64,000 nucleotides of DNA from Nocardia xishanensis NBRC 101358 (GCF_001613365.1 NZ_BDCF01000002.1:310001-374000), one strand, 5' to 3'; numbered from the stretch's first letter, positions 26,794 through 35,970 are shown. The notes: generated by a model not told the origin, from the letters alone. Numbers and translations are program-made.

Positions 26794-27717
26794 ATGGAAA
26801 CAAACGATCTGCTCGACCGATGGCTGCGGCTCGGCAGCCGCCGAGTCATGACGAATGGGATCGAGCTGCGCGTCGTCGACCACGGCGAAGGCCCCGCGGT
26901 GATCTTCTGCCATGGTTTCCCCGAGCTCGGATTCTCTTGGCGCCATCAGGTCTTCGCCTTCGCCGAGGCGGGTTTCCGCACGCTGACCCCCGATATGCGC
27001 GGGTACGGCGGCAGCTCTCGCCCGGACCGGATCGAGGACTACGACATCGCCGCCCTGTGCGCCGATCTGGCCGGTCTCCTCGACGAGTCGGGTCTCGATG
27101 ACGCGATCTTCGTCGGCCACGACTGGGGCGCGTCGGTGGTATGGCAATTCGCCCTTCGGCACCCGAGCCGGGTGCGGGCGGTGGCGGGCCTGAGTGTTCC
27201 GGTCACGCCGCGCTCCTCGGCGCCGCCGATGGCGATCCTGCGGTCCCGGCTCGGCGACGACTTCTACATGTGCTGGTTCCAGGAGCCTGGCGTAGCCGAC
27301 GCCGCCCTGGCGGCGGACGTGCGACGCACACTGCTCCAGGACGACGTCATCAGCGCTCGCGATCTCGTCGGCGCCGAGCCCGCGGTCCCGGACTGGACGA
27401 GCGAAGCCGAATTGGGCTATTACATCGAGACTTTCACCGCCACCGGCTTCACCGGCGGGCTCAACTACTACCGCAACCTGGACCGGAACTGGGAGCTCGC
27501 GGCAGACTTGGCCGACGCGAAGATCGACAAGCCCGCCCTGTTCATCGCCGGATCGGAGGATCCGGTCATCCGATTCACCCCGACCGCCAAAATGACCTCC
27601 GTGCTGTCCGACCTGCGCGGGTCGATCATCCTGGACGGTGCGGGGCACTGGATTCAGCAGGAACGCGCGGCCGAAGTGAACGCCGCCCTGATCGACTTCG
27701 CCCGCAGTCTCGGCTGA
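26794..27717 (+). CDS. alpha/beta hydrolase, epoxide-hydrolase type
   Basis: 307 residues from ATG 26794, preceded by GAGGTGG at 8-base spacing; GTG 26755 would place translation almost inside the operator. Oxyanion motif HGFPE, nucleophile Asp in GHDWGAS (D110), acid in AGSEDPVIRF and catalytic His in GAGHWIQQE: the Asp nucleophile is typical of soluble epoxide hydrolases and haloacid-type dehalogenases, not of serine esterases. It opens an epoxide to a diol or cleaves a C-halogen bond. Controlled by operator site 2. Confidence 0.9.
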   Translation: METNDLLDRWLRLGSRRVMTNGIELRVVDHGEGPAVIFCHGFPELGFSWRHQVFAFAEAGFRTLTPDMRGYGGSSRPDRIEDYDIAALCADLAGLLDESGLDDAIFVGHDWGASVVWQFALRHPSRVRAVAGLSVPVTPRSSAPPMAILRSRLGDDFYMCWFQEPGVADAALAADVRRTLLQDDVISARDLVGAEPAVPDWTSEAELGYYIETFTATGFTGGLNYYRNLDRNWELAADLADAKIDKPALFIAGSEDPVIRFTPTAKMTSVLSDLRGSIILDGAGHWIQQERAAEVNAALIDFARSLG

Positions 27718-27765
27718 ATCGAATCGATCGGAACGACAACAGCTTTCGGCGGGCCGGCCCGCTCG

Positions 27766-27799
27766 GGCGGCGGCGTCGCGAAATCGCTACGCCGCCGCC
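27766..27799. terminator. bidirectional terminator hairpin
   Basis: Inverted repeat GGCGGCGGCGT / ACGCCGCCGCC with a 12-base loop between the convergent hydrolase and thioesterase genes. Confidence 0.6.
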
Positions 27800-27809
27800 G
27801 GAAAGCCGC

Positions 27810-28319
27810 TCAGTTCCGCACGCGGGCCGTCGTCGGACGCAATTCCAGCACGCCGTACTCGGGTCCGAATCCAAGCGACCGAGCTCGCGCGATCGATTCG
27901 TCCAACGCCGCGGCGACGCCGGCCTCGAACTCGGCCGGGCGCCGAGACAGCCGATCGACGTTCATGGTCAGAAACTCGAACGAGCTCGCGACCTCGCCGA
28001 CGGTGCGATTGACCAGGTACGAGATGCCGCGCATCACCTTGTCGGTGCGTCCCAGATCGCAGACGTGCACCGAAACCTCGTGGCCCACCAGGACTTCCCG
28101 GTAGTAGGCGACGTGCTGCTCCATCGCGAACATCCCGAACCTGCCCGACCCGCCGTAGCCGAGCGCACGGTGCTGCTGCCACATCGCCTCGCCGTGCAGC
28201 CGGAAGTAGTGCGCCACATTCATGTGCCCGTTGCTGTCTTCGAAATCCGGCGGGATCTCCTTGGTGAACGCGGCGGGAACCGCGAGTACCTGGGTGATCT
28301 CCGGTCGCACCGCCGCCAT
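27810..28319 (-). CDS. thioesterase-like (4HBT hot-dog) protein
   Basis: 169 residues from ATG 28319; GTG 28325 is the alternative. Hot-dog pattern: PPDFEDSNGHMNVAHYFRLH, with the Asp-x-x-x-H-M-N sequence of 4-hydroxybenzoyl-CoA thioesterase-like enzymes, then a long central helix and a GRTDKVMRGISYLVNR strand. Such proteins hydrolyse acyl-CoA thioesters. It starts 12 bases after the stop of the SCO6745-family gene on the same strand, so both form an operon under operator site 3. Confidence 0.82.
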   Translation of the reverse strand: MAAVRPEITQVLAVPAAFTKEIPPDFEDSNGHMNVAHYFRLHGEAMWQQHRALGYGGSGRFGMFAMEQHVAYYREVLVGHEVSVHVCDLGRTDKVMRGISYLVNRTVGEVASSFEFLTMNVDRLSRRPAEFEAGVAAALDESIARARSLGFGPEYGVLELRPTTARVRN

Positions 28320-28330
28320 GTTCACCCGCC

Positions 28331-29227
28331 TCACCGAGATCCGGCCTGGATGGCCTGCCGGTAGCGCTCCGACAGCACCGGCGGAAATCCCAGGCCACCT
28401 TCGATGACCTGGATCGCCAGCGACGAGACCAGCGCGCGCAGGCGTGCGCACCCGTCTTCGCCGATCGCCTCGTACGGATGGACCGCCAGTTCGTCGGTCC
28501 GATCCTCGATCGACTTGCGCCGCGCGGCGCCGTGCTCGGTCAGCGCCAGATCCTCGTCCGTCACCCAGCCCCTGCCACGGAGCCGGTCCACGCCGGAAGC
28601 CCAGTCCTGCTCGCTCCAGGATCGGCTCGCCCGCAGCACCTCCGCCGCGATCTCGCCGGTCGCGCTGTGCGTGATCAACGCCTCGATGCCGTCGAGCCCC
28701 TCCGTCGCGAGCAGGGCCACATGGGCATCGCCTCGGTACTCCCGCAGCAATGTCTGGGCATGCCAGAGCACCAGGTGCGGCTCGTCGGGCCAAGGCAGCG
28801 CGGCGTGGGCCGCGAACAGCGGACGGCCCTGAGGCCGCTCGCGGGCGCGTTCGGCCGCGCGCCGGGCCAGATCGGCGGCCTCGCGCACGTCGGCGCCGGC
28901 GACGTCATCGCCCCATGCCTGCCGGAGCGACAGATCGACGGCAGCGAACCTGGCGCGCAGAATCGCCTCGGGAGAGGCGATTTCCCACGCGGCGGGGAGG
29001 ACGGCATGCACCGCGGCCGGATTGAAGTTGAAGAACGAGGCGACGGTGACATCGGCCGCCACCGGGCCGAAGGCAGCGGACCTGGAGGCGAAGTACATCA
29101 TCCGCGGATCCGTGATGCCCAGGTCGCGATACGCGCCGGGGCCATGCGGGGTGAAGTAGATCATGCCGTGGATCGGCTCGAGGGCGCGGAAGGTCAGGCG
29201 AGCACTGTGCGGGGAGACCGTTGTCAA
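28331..29227 (-). CDS. SCO6745-family protein
   Basis: 298 residues from TTG 29227; homology begins just after (ARLTFRALEPIHGMIYFTP), and any earlier start would lie in the operator. The pattern MMYFASRSAAFGPVAADVTV, SFFNFNP and ALPWPDEPHLVLWHAQTLLRE is that of the actinobacterial SCO6745 family, which carries an HTH-like C-terminal half (WASGVDRLRGRGWVTDEDLAL). No biochemical function is known for the family. Upstream partner of the thioesterase and under operator site 3; a regulatory or scaffold role is possible. Confidence 0.75.
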   Translation of the reverse strand: MTTVSPHSARLTFRALEPIHGMIYFTPHGPGAYRDLGITDPRMMYFASRSAAFGPVAADVTVASFFNFNPAAVHAVLPAAWEIASPEAILRARFAAVDLSLRQAWGDDVAGADVREAADLARRAAERARERPQGRPLFAAHAALPWPDEPHLVLWHAQTLLREYRGDAHVALLATEGLDGIEALITHSATGEIAAEVLRASRSWSEQDWASGVDRLRGRGWVTDEDLALTEHGAARRKSIEDRTDELAVHPYEAIGEDGCARLRALVSSLAIQVIEGGLGFPPVLSERYRQAIQAGSR

Positions 29228-29277
29228 GAGACTGCTCCGATATCTGATCGTGCTGGAAACTCGCCTTCGATAGTTAC

Positions 29278-29299
29278 CCGAATCCGATGTCAAGTTCAA
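29278..29299. promoter_or_regulatory. regulon operator site 3
   Basis: CCGAATCCGATGTCAAGTTCAA, right arm exact. Located 51 bases upstream of the SCO6745-family start on the minus strand. Confidence 0.7.
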
Positions 29300-29336
29300 G
29301 AGTGCGGAGCGGAGGAAACAGCGCCACGCCGAAAGG

Positions 29337-29945
29337 TCAGCCGTCCTGCTTCCGCGCGCCGACGATGCGCAGGCCGAGGTCGACGTAGTAGTCGCCGATC
29401 TCCTCTGGCGACCATCGGCCGTCGTCCCGATACCACCGCGCCAGGTCGATGCCGAGCGACAGCAGCGCGATCGCCGCCATGCGCGGATTCGGGTTGTCGA
29501 AGACGCCCGCCGCGACGCCGCGCTCGATCAGGCCGCGCACCTCGCTGTCGATGACGCGCCGGACCGCTTTGATCTCCCGCTGGTGTTCCGGGCTGAGCGC
29601 GGTGAGTTCGTAATTGATGACCCTGGCCATGGTGTGTGCGCGGGCATGGTGGATCGAGAAATCACGCATCACCGCGATGAACTGGTCTACCGGGTCGTCC
29701 GCCGAGGCGATCGCGGCCTGGATCGTGGCCAGGGTGTCCCGATGGCCCGCCAGCGAGACCTGATAGAGCAACTCCTCCTTGGAACGGTGGTGCACGTAGA
29801 TCGCCGCGGTGCTGAGGCCGGCGATCGAGGTGATGTCGCGGGTCGTCGAGCCGTGGAAGCCACGCTCGGCAAACGCGGCGACAGCGGCCTCCAACAGCCG
29901 TGCTCGCGTCTCGTCGGCGCGCGAGCGGTCTTCTGATCCGGTCAC
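29337..29945 (-). CDS. TetR-family regulator with KstR2-like C-terminal domain
   Basis: 202 residues from GTG 29945. HTH at about 12-55 (RARLLEAAVAAFAERGFHGS, then ITSIAGLSTAAIYVHHRSKE). The C-terminal domain, with MAAIALLSLGIDLARWYRDDGR and SPEEIGDYYVDLGL, matches the tetracycline-repressor-like domain found in KstR2 and related regulators of CoA-linked catabolism. Operator site 4 lies about 100 bases upstream, between this gene and the divergent HAD gene, so it is probably autoregulated and a candidate master repressor of the island. The inducer would be an acyl-CoA (inferred from KstR2). Confidence 0.88.
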   Translation of the reverse strand: MTGSEDRSRADETRARLLEAAVAAFAERGFHGSTTRDITSIAGLSTAAIYVHHRSKEELLYQVSLAGHRDTLATIQAAIASADDPVDQFIAVMRDFSIHHARAHTMARVINYELTALSPEHQREIKAVRRVIDSEVRGLIERGVAAGVFDNPNPRMAAIALLSLGIDLARWYRDDGRWSPEEIGDYYVDLGLRIVGARKQDG

Positions 29946-30045
29946 CGGCCCAGTCTCGCATCCGTCCGCTCGAAACCTGCGGACCGGTATGGTCCGCCGG
30001 GTCGTACCGCCGAGCAAAACGCCCGCTCACGGGCGGCGATGGGTA

Positions 30046-30067
30046 TTGAATCTGAACTCGAATTCAA
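30046..30067. promoter_or_regulatory. regulon operator site 4
   Basis: TTGAATCTGAACTCGAATTCAA, both 6-bp arms exact. Shared by the divergent TetR gene and the HAD/enoyl-CoA hydratase unit. Confidence 0.75.
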
Positions 30068-30197
30068 TTACGCTCGGCTGCGAGCAGCAGTAATCGACCT
30101 GCCGGATACGTGCATCCAGCGCTCGGCCGTGCCGCCGACAGCTGCACGTGACGCCTCGTCCGGCCGCGCCCGGCGACACGGAGCGAAAGGGAATCCC

Positions 30198-30851
30198 ATG
30201 GCCAGTCCCACAACCGCACCCACCGAGCAGCACGTCCGGGCGACCGCCGTGCTGTTCGACTTCGGGGGTGTGCTGACGTCCAGCGTCTTCGACGCGTTCC
30301 AGTCGTTCGGCGAGTCGCTCGGCTGCGATCCCCGCTTGCCGCTGCGCCTGTTCAGCCACGACCCGGAGGCGAAGGCGCTGCTGGTCGAGCACGAAGAGGG
30401 ACGCATGCGCGAGCGCGAGTTCGAACAGGGCTTCGCCGCGCGGCTGCGCGCACACGGCATCGAGGTGGACGGCACCGGGCTCGTGCGCCGCATTCAGTCC
30501 GGCCTGCGCGCCGACGACGCCATGATCGAGCTGGTGGCCGAAGTCAGGGACGCCGGATTCCGCGTGGGGCTGCTGTCGAACTCGCTCGGCGACGACTGCT
30601 ACGCCGGTTTCGATCTCGCCGCGATGTTCGACGCCGTCACCATCTCCGGCGAGGTCGGCGTGCGCAAACCGTCCCGGCGCGCGTACGACATCGCCTGCGC
30701 CCGTTTGGACGTCGAGCCAGGAGCGGCCGTCATGGTGGACGACCTGCCGCAGAACGTGGTCGCGGCCGAGCGCGCTGGGCTCACCGCCGTGCTGCACCGC
30801 GACGCGGCGGACACCGCTCGGCGGCTCTGGGCCGCTCTAGGCCGGTCGTGA
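30198..30851 (+). CDS. HAD-superfamily hydrolase
   Basis: 217 residues from ATG 30198. Motif I LFDFGGVLTSS (nucleophile D21; the usual DxD is D-F-G, as in many HAD-IA proteins), motif II LLSNS, motif III Lys (GVRKPSRRAY) and motif IV VDDLPQN. The cap is helical, as in 2-haloacid dehalogenase/epoxide hydrolase N-terminal-type HADs. Probably a phosphatase acting on a pathway intermediate. First gene of a two-gene unit with the enoyl-CoA hydratase, under operator site 4. In human ACAD10 a HAD domain is fused to the kinase and dehydrogenase domains, which fits this neighbourhood. Confidence 0.88.
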   Translation: MASPTTAPTEQHVRATAVLFDFGGVLTSSVFDAFQSFGESLGCDPRLPLRLFSHDPEAKALLVEHEEGRMREREFEQGFAARLRAHGIEVDGTGLVRRIQSGLRADDAMIELVAEVRDAGFRVGLLSNSLGDDCYAGFDLAAMFDAVTISGEVGVRKPSRRAYDIACARLDVEPGAAVMVDDLPQNVVAAERAGLTAVLHRDAADTARRLWAALGRS

Positions 30852-30903
30852 GCCCGGCTCTGCCCGAAAGACTTGCCAGCGAGAACCACGAAGGGGCACG
30901 GGC

Positions 30904-31719
30904 ATGGGCTCGACCACCCAGCAATCGACCGAGACCGTTCTGGCCGAGAAACGCGGTCCGGTACTGATATTGACGCTCAACCGGCCGGACCGGCTCAACG
31001 CATGGAACGACGCGCTCGAACGCCGCTACTTCGCATTGCTGGACGACGCGGAGAACGACCCGGAAGTCAGGGCCATCGTCGTCACCGGCGCGGGACGGGG
31101 CTTCTGCGCGGGAGCGGACATGGACGATCTGGCCGCGGCGAGCTCGGCGACGGATCTCAGCGCTCCGGAACGGCAGCGTCCCCGCGAGTTCCCGCTCTCG
31201 GTGCGCAAACCCTTGATCGCGGCGATCAACGGCGCTGTCGCCGGCCTCGGGCTGGTCGAGGCGCTCTACTGCGACCTGCGGTTCAGCACGCCCGAGGCGA
31301 AGTTCACGACGGCGTTCGTCCGCCGCGGCCTGATCGCGGAGTACGGAATCGCCTGGCTGCTCCCCCGCGTGATCGGCCGCAGCCGGGCGCTGGACCTGCT
31401 GCTGTCCGGCCGGGTGATTCTCGGCGCCGAGGCTCACGCGATGGGACTGGTCGACCGCCTCTGCCCGCAGGAGACCCTGCTGCAATCCGCGATCGAATAC
31501 GCGACCGACCTGGCGAACTTCTGCTCGCCCACCTCGATGAGCATTGTCAAGAGCCAGGTCCATCGGGCAATGGATTCCGACTTCGCGACCGCGGTGGCAG
31601 TCGCCGACGATCTGATGCTCGCGGCGTTCGCACATCCCGACGCGACCGAAGGCGTCACGAGCTACCTCGACCGCAGGCCGCCCGCCTTCGCGCCCCTCGG
31701 GCCCGTGTCGACCGACTGA
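30904..31719 (+). CDS. enoyl-CoA hydratase/isomerase-family protein (atypical active site)
   Basis: 271 residues. Crotonase fold: AGRGFCAGADMDDL oxyanion loop and AINGAVAGLGLVEALYCDLR. Aligning on the CD pair, the first catalytic Glu of rat crotonase (five residues before CD) is Val, with a Glu shifted by one, and the second (QPE) is Phe; a Glu appears later in RRGLIAEYGIAW instead. This is a common actinobacterial subgroup whose reaction may be isomerisation or hydration of an unusual acyl-CoA. Follows the HAD gene by 52 bases. Confidence 0.88.
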   Translation: MGSTTQQSTETVLAEKRGPVLILTLNRPDRLNAWNDALERRYFALLDDAENDPEVRAIVVTGAGRGFCAGADMDDLAAASSATDLSAPERQRPREFPLSVRKPLIAAINGAVAGLGLVEALYCDLRFSTPEAKFTTAFVRRGLIAEYGIAWLLPRVIGRSRALDLLLSGRVILGAEAHAMGLVDRLCPQETLLQSAIEYATDLANFCSPTSMSIVKSQVHRAMDSDFATAVAVADDLMLAAFAHPDATEGVTSYLDRRPPAFAPLGPVSTD

Positions 31720-32102
31720 ACTCTCCAGACTCCCACGCTGTCGTCGAGCGACGCGGGAGCCGGATGGTCTTCGGGGCCATGACAGTTCACTGCGGCGCAG
31801 CGAGCATCCGCGAACAGGCGGGACGATCAGGCCCGGCCGCCTGGCGCCGATTCTCGGGCAGTCCGACTCACCTTCCGGAATTTCCCGCGACCATCGACGC
31901 CATGGCGGAAGGGGGCCTGACCTACCACGACGGCACGGGCACACCGGCATCCCGTCGCGGCACGCGACCGTGGCACTGCCCGATCTCGGCGCGTTGTCCG
32001 GCCACGATCTGAGCTGGACGATCCGCTGGACAGGTGAAAGCTCTGGTGACCGTGCGGACGAGGCCCCGCGCGGTGTCGCGCGGGGCCTCGGATGCGCCGA
32101 AT
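31720..32102. other. intergenic region with possible regulator debris
   Basis: 383 bases between convergent genes. A + strand reading near 31940-32040 contains HTGIPSRHATVALPDLGALS, reminiscent of an AraC-type N-terminal domain, but too short to name. The right part holds the hairpin at 32059-32090. Confidence 0.3.
32059..32090. terminator. bidirectional terminator hairpin
   Basis: Inverted repeat CGAGGCCCCGCG / CGCGGGGCCTCG with an 8-base loop, 13 bases before the stop of the convergent MDR gene; it likely ends both transcripts. Confidence 0.85.
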
Positions 32103-33104
32103 TCAGCGTGCTAGCACGAGCTTTCCGACATTCGCCCCGGTGAAGAGCATGTTGAGTGTCTCGCCGAACTGTCCGACGCCACCCTCGACGACGTGCTCAC
32201 GGCTCTTCAACGTTCCGTCGGCCAGCCATTGGGACATCTGCGCGACGGCCTCGCCGTAGCGGTCGGCGTAGTCCATGACGACGAATCCGGTCATGGACGC
32301 GCGGAAGACCAGCAGCGACATGTAGCGCGACGGCCCCGGCGGCAGCTTGTCGTCGTTGTACGCCGAGATCGCCCCGCACAGCACCACGCGGGCGCCGAAG
32401 CGGAGATTGGCGAGCGCGGCGTCGAGAATGTCGCCGCCCACGTTGTCGAAGTAGATGTCGATCCCCTTGGGGGCCACTTCGCGCAACCGCCGCAGCACGT
32501 CCTCGTTCCGATAGTCGACGGCCGCGTCGAAACCGAGCTCCTCGGTGAGCCAGCGGCACTTCTCCGCTCCACCGGCGATGCCGATCACGGTGGCGCCCTT
32601 GGCTTTCGCGATCTGCCCCACCACGCTGCCGACGGCTCCGGCCGCGGCGGACACGACGACGGTCTCCCCCGCGCGCAGCTTCCCGACCTCGAGCAGGCCG
32701 AAATAGGCTGTCATGCCGGGCATTCCGAGCGTGCCGAGCCACGTGGGCCCCGGCGCGACGCCCACGTCGATCTTCTGGACGTCCTTGCCGTCGCTGATCG
32801 CGTACTCGGTCACCCCGAAGGTTCCGCTGACCGTGTCGCCGACGGCGAAGTCCGGATGCGTCGACGCGACGACCTTCGCGATGTCCAGCGATCGCATCAC
32901 CTCGCCGACACCGACCGGCGGCAGGTACGAGCGCACGTCGTTGAGCCATCCGCGCATCGCGGGATCGAGGGAGATGAACTCGACCTCGACCAGAATCTGC
33001 CCCTCGATGAGCTCGGGAAGCTCCTCGGTCGTGATGTTCCAGGTGTCGGCGTCGGGCAGTCCGGAAGGGCGCCGCGCGAGGCGCACTTGCTGGGTTTTCG
33101 TCAT
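32103..33104 (-). CDS. NADP-dependent MDR oxidoreductase (PTGR/LTB4DH type)
   Basis: 333 residues. SLDPAMRGWLNDVRSYLPPV and GMTAYFGLLEVGKLRAGETV are diagnostic of the zinc-free leukotriene B4 dehydrogenase/prostaglandin reductase group; the Rossmann motif SAAAGAVGSVVGQIAKAKG and YFDNVGG are present. These enzymes reduce alpha,beta-unsaturated ketones or aldehydes with NADPH. It is last in a three-gene minus-strand operon with the ABM protein and the acyl-CoA dehydrogenase, under operator site 5, and has a paralogue at 34950. Confidence 0.92.
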   Translation of the reverse strand: MTKTQQVRLARRPSGLPDADTWNITTEELPELIEGQILVEVEFISLDPAMRGWLNDVRSYLPPVGVGEVMRSLDIAKVVASTHPDFAVGDTVSGTFGVTEYAISDGKDVQKIDVGVAPGPTWLGTLGMPGMTAYFGLLEVGKLRAGETVVVSAAAGAVGSVVGQIAKAKGATVIGIAGGAEKCRWLTEELGFDAAVDYRNEDVLRRLREVAPKGIDIYFDNVGGDILDAALANLRFGARVVLCGAISAYNDDKLPPGPSRYMSLLVFRASMTGFVVMDYADRYGEAVAQMSQWLADGTLKSREHVVEGGVGQFGETLNMLFTGANVGKLVLAR

Positions 33105-33201
33105 GAGATCTCTTCTCGTTCGTGCCGTCGTGCCGCGAGCCACCTCGCGGCACGACGTCCAACGCCGTCGAGCCGACCCGCCCGACCGGCGAGTTCTGAT
33201 A

Positions 33202-33525
33202 TCAGAGCGCTCCCAGTTCGGGATCGCCCGCAGGCAACGCGTCGAAGACCAGCACCTCGGCCGGACCGGTGAGCGCGTCGCCCAATGCCGCACCGACCTC
33301 ACGCAGTGCGGCGCTCTGGCCGTGCGTGCGCAGCGCTTCCTTCGATGCCCACTTCTCGATCATCACGAATCGACCTGGTTCGCCGATCCGTCGATGCAGT
33401 GCGTACAGCAGACAGCCAGGCTCGGCGTGCACGGCGGGAGCCGCCGCCCGCAACGTCTTCTCCACCAGCTCTTCCTGGCCGGGCTTGGCGAACATGGTCG
33501 CCACTACCACGCAGGGTTCGGCCAT
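33202..33525 (-). CDS. antibiotic biosynthesis monooxygenase (ABM)-domain protein
   Basis: 107 residues, one ferredoxin-like ABM domain: VATMFAKPGQEELVEKTLRA, then EPGCLLYALHRR and RFVMIEKWASKEALRTHGQS. The order E-P-G-C...W...H is that of YgiN/quinol monooxygenase-like proteins. It may oxidise a quinol-like compound or act as a scavenger of reactive products. A strong AGGAGG lies in front of the ATG. Middle gene of the operon that starts with the acyl-CoA dehydrogenase. Confidence 0.85.
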   Translation of the reverse strand: MAEPCVVVATMFAKPGQEELVEKTLRAAAPAVHAEPGCLLYALHRRIGEPGRFVMIEKWASKEALRTHGQSAALREVGAALGDALTGPAEVLVFDALPAGDPELGAL

Positions 33526-33569
33526 CGTTTCCTCCTCTTGGAGTGGGTTGTTTCGGTACTTGCGTCCGG

Positions 33570-34793
33570 TTACTTCCGCTTGCCCCACGAGGGGTCGCGG
33601 CGGCGCAGCTCCATCTGGGCGATGGTGCGCTTGTGCACCTCGTCCGGCCCGTCCGCCAGACGCAGCGTCCGCAGGTGCGCGTACATGCTCGCGAGGGGGA
33701 AGTCTTCGGAGACGCCGCCACCGCCGTGGACCTGGATCGCCCGGTCGACCACCTTCAGCGCGACCTCGGGCGCGGCCACCTTGATCGCCGCGATCTCGAC
33801 GCGCGCGTTGCGGTTGCCGACGGTGTCCATCAGATAGGCGGCCTTGAGCGTCAGCAGTCGCGCCATCTCGATCTCGATGCGGGACTCGGCGATCCAGTCC
33901 TGGATGTTGGCGCGGTCGGCCACCGGCGCACCGAACGTCGTGCGCGATTGCGCCCGATCGATCATCAGGTCCAGCGCCCGTTCGGCCATGCCGATCGCGC
34001 GCATGCAGTGGTGGATGCGTCCTGGCCCGAGCCGGGCCTGGCTGATCATGAACCCGTCGCCCTCACCGGCCAGCAGCGCGGTGCGCGGCACCCGGACGTT
34101 CTCGAACACCACCTCCGCGTGGCCTTCGCGGTCCTGATATCCGAACACGGGTAGGTTGCGCAGGACGGTCACGCCGGGGGTGTCGATCGGGACGACCATC
34201 ATGCTCTGCTGGCGGTGCACTGGCCCGTCCGGATCCGTCTTGCCCATGACGATGAGGACCTTGCAGTTCTTGTGCAAGGCGTTGGAGGTCCACCACTTCC
34301 GGCCGTTGAGTACGTACTCGTCGCCGTCGGGCTGCATGCGTAGCTCGATGTTGGTGGCATCGGAGCTTGCGACGGCGGGCTCGGTCATCGCGAACGCCGA
34401 GGCGATCTCGCCGTCCAGCAGCGGCCGCAGCCACGTCTCCTTGTGCTCGGGGGTGCCGAACAGCGTCAGCACTTCCATGTTCCCGGTGTCCGGCGCGTTG
34501 CAGTTGGTCGCCTCCGGCGCCAGATGCGCGCTGCGGCCCATGATCTCGGCGAGCGGCGCGTATTCCAGGTTGGTCAGACCGGGCCCCCACTCCGGGTGCG
34601 GGTGGAACAGATTCCACAGACCGCGCTTGCGCGCTTCGGTCTTGAGTTCCTCGAGAATCGGCGGATGGAAGTGCGGATCACCCGACTCCGTCATCTGCGC
34701 GTGGTAGATCGACTCCGCGGGATAGACGTGCTCGTCCATGAAGGCGAGCAAGTCCTCCTGGTATTGGCGCGCTCGCTCCGAGAACTCGAACAT
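33570..34793 (-). CDS. acyl-CoA dehydrogenase (ACAD11/FadE2-like)
   Basis: 407 residues with complete ACAD architecture: N-terminal helices, middle beta domain ([18 protein letters not shown] and [13 protein letters not shown]) and C-terminal helical domain ending in [20 protein letters not shown] and [19 protein letters not shown]. The long N-terminal helical start ([15 protein letters not shown]) and the HRxIAxxEL end are those of the ACAD10/11-type group. Uses FAD to dehydrogenate, or in the LvaC/ACAD11 case eliminate phosphate from, an acyl-CoA. First gene of an operon under operator site 5. Confidence 0.93.
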   Translation of the reverse strand: MFEFSERARQYQEDLLAFMDEHVYPAESIYHAQMTESGDPHFHPPILEELKTEARKRGLWNLFHPHPEWGPGLTNLEYAPLAEIMGRSAHLAPEATNCNAPDTGNMEVLTLFGTPEHKETWLRPLLDGEIASAFAMTEPAVASSDATNIELRMQPDGDEYVLNGRKWWTSNALHKNCKVLIVMGKTDPDGPVHRQQSMMVVPIDTPGVTVLRNLPVFGYQDREGHAEVVFENVRVPRTALLAGEGDGFMISQARLGPGRIHHCMRAIGMAERALDLMIDRAQSRTTFGAPVADRANIQDWIAESRIEIEMARLLTLKAAYLMDTVGNRNARVEIAAIKVAAPEVALKVVDRAIQVHGGGGVSEDFPLASMYAHLRTLRLADGPDEVHKRTIAQMELRRRDPSWGKRK

Positions 34794-34835
34794 GGCAACT
34801 CCTCGTCCTGACTGTTGGCTTCCTTCGCACCGTAC

Positions 34836-34857
34836 TTGAATTCGACATCGGATTCAA
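34836..34857. promoter_or_regulatory. regulon operator site 5
   Basis: TTGAATTCGACATCGGATTCAA, both arms exact. Positioned 43 bases upstream of the acyl-CoA dehydrogenase start. Confidence 0.75.
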
Positions 34858-34887
34858 CTTTGGGTCCCGCGGATTCGGGTACAGACA

Positions 34888-34926
34888 CGAACGGTGCCGT
34901 GACAGGTCATGTCACGGCACCGTTCG
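34888..34926 (-). terminator. very strong terminator hairpin of the nine-gene operon
   Basis: Perfect 17-bp inverted repeat CGAACGGTGCCGTGACA / TGTCACGGCACCGTTCG with a 5-base loop. It lies 24 bases past the stop of the MDR gene, separating the long thiolase operon from the next minus-strand operon. Confidence 0.88.
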
Positions 34927-34949
34927 ATGGACAATTCGCCGGCTCAGGC

Positions 34950-35966
34950 TCAATCGCCGACCCGGATGAGCGCCTTGCCGAAATTGCGGCCCGCCAGCAT
35001 GGCGCGAAACGCCTCGGGAGCGTTCTCCAGCCCGGCCACGACGTCTTCCCGGTAGCGGACCGAGCCGCTGCGGATCCACCCCGACATGTCGCGGAGGAAG
35101 TCCGCCTGCCGAGTGGGGATGAACTCGTCCTGGATGAAGCCACGCACCGTCAGGCTCAGGGTCAGGATCTGCCGCATGAACCCGGGCAATCGGTCGGGGC
35201 CCTCGGGCGATTCGGTGGCGTTGTATTGCGCGACCAGGCCGCACACCGGTATCCGGGCGAAGCGATTGAGCAGCGGCGTGACGGCCTCGGCCACCTTTCC
35301 GCCGACATTCTCGAAATAGACGTCGATGCCATCCGGCACCGCCTCGGCCAGCCGCTCCGCGAAGTCGGGCGCACGGTGATCGACCGCCGCGTCGAATCCG
35401 AATTCGTCGAGCAGGGCGCGGCACTTGTCGGGTCCGCCCGCGATGCCGACGGCGCGCGCGCCCTTGATCCGGGCGATCTGACCGACCGCCGAACCGACCG
35501 GCCCGGTGGCCGCCGCGACGACGACGGTCTCGCCGGGCTGCGGGCGGCCGATTTCGAGCAGGCCGCCGTACGCGGTGAACCCGGGCATGCCGAGGACGCC
35601 GAGCGCGGTGGAGATCGGGGCGGACTCCGGATCGAGCTTTCGTACGTGGCGAGCAGAGGCGACGGCATGGGACTGCCACCCCGAGTACGACAGCACCACG
35701 TCCCCCGGCGCGAGCGAATCGGCTCGGGACTCGATCACTTCGCAGACGGTGGCGCCGACCATCACGTCGCCCAATTCCACGGGAGCGGCGTAGGACTTGG
35801 CCGAGCTCATCCTGCCCCGCATGTACGGATCCAGCGACAGGTACAGCACACGCAGCAGCACCTGACCGTTGTCGAGTTCCGGCAGATCGACGGTGGCGAA
35901 GTCGAAGTCGCTGTCTTTGGGCTCTCCTTCGGGCCGGGCGGCGAGCCGGACCTGGGTCGATTTCAT
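34950..35966 (-). CDS. NADP-dependent MDR oxidoreductase (PTGR type), paralogue
   Basis: 338 residues, same group as the gene at 32103: LYLSLDPYMRGRMSSAKSYA, GMPGFTAYGGLLEIGRPQPG and cofactor loop VAAATGPVGSAVGQIARIKG. No zinc ligands. Reduces the C=C of enones or oxidises allylic alcohols with NADP. It is the last gene of the minus-strand operon beginning with the thiolase and is followed by the 17-bp hairpin. Two such paralogues in one regulon suggest two enone- or enal-like intermediates or divergent substrate chain lengths (inference). Confidence 0.92.
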   Translation of the reverse strand: MKSTQVRLAARPEGEPKDSDFDFATVDLPELDNGQVLLRVLYLSLDPYMRGRMSSAKSYAAPVELGDVMVGATVCEVIESRADSLAPGDVVLSYSGWQSHAVASARHVRKLDPESAPISTALGVLGMPGFTAYGGLLEIGRPQPGETVVVAAATGPVGSAVGQIARIKGARAVGIAGGPDKCRALLDEFGFDAAVDHRAPDFAERLAEAVPDGIDVYFENVGGKVAEAVTPLLNRFARIPVCGLVAQYNATESPEGPDRLPGFMRQILTLSLTVRGFIQDEFIPTRQADFLRDMSGWIRSGSVRYREDVVAGLENAPEAFRAMLAGRNFGKALIRVGD

Positions 35967-35970
35967 GGAT

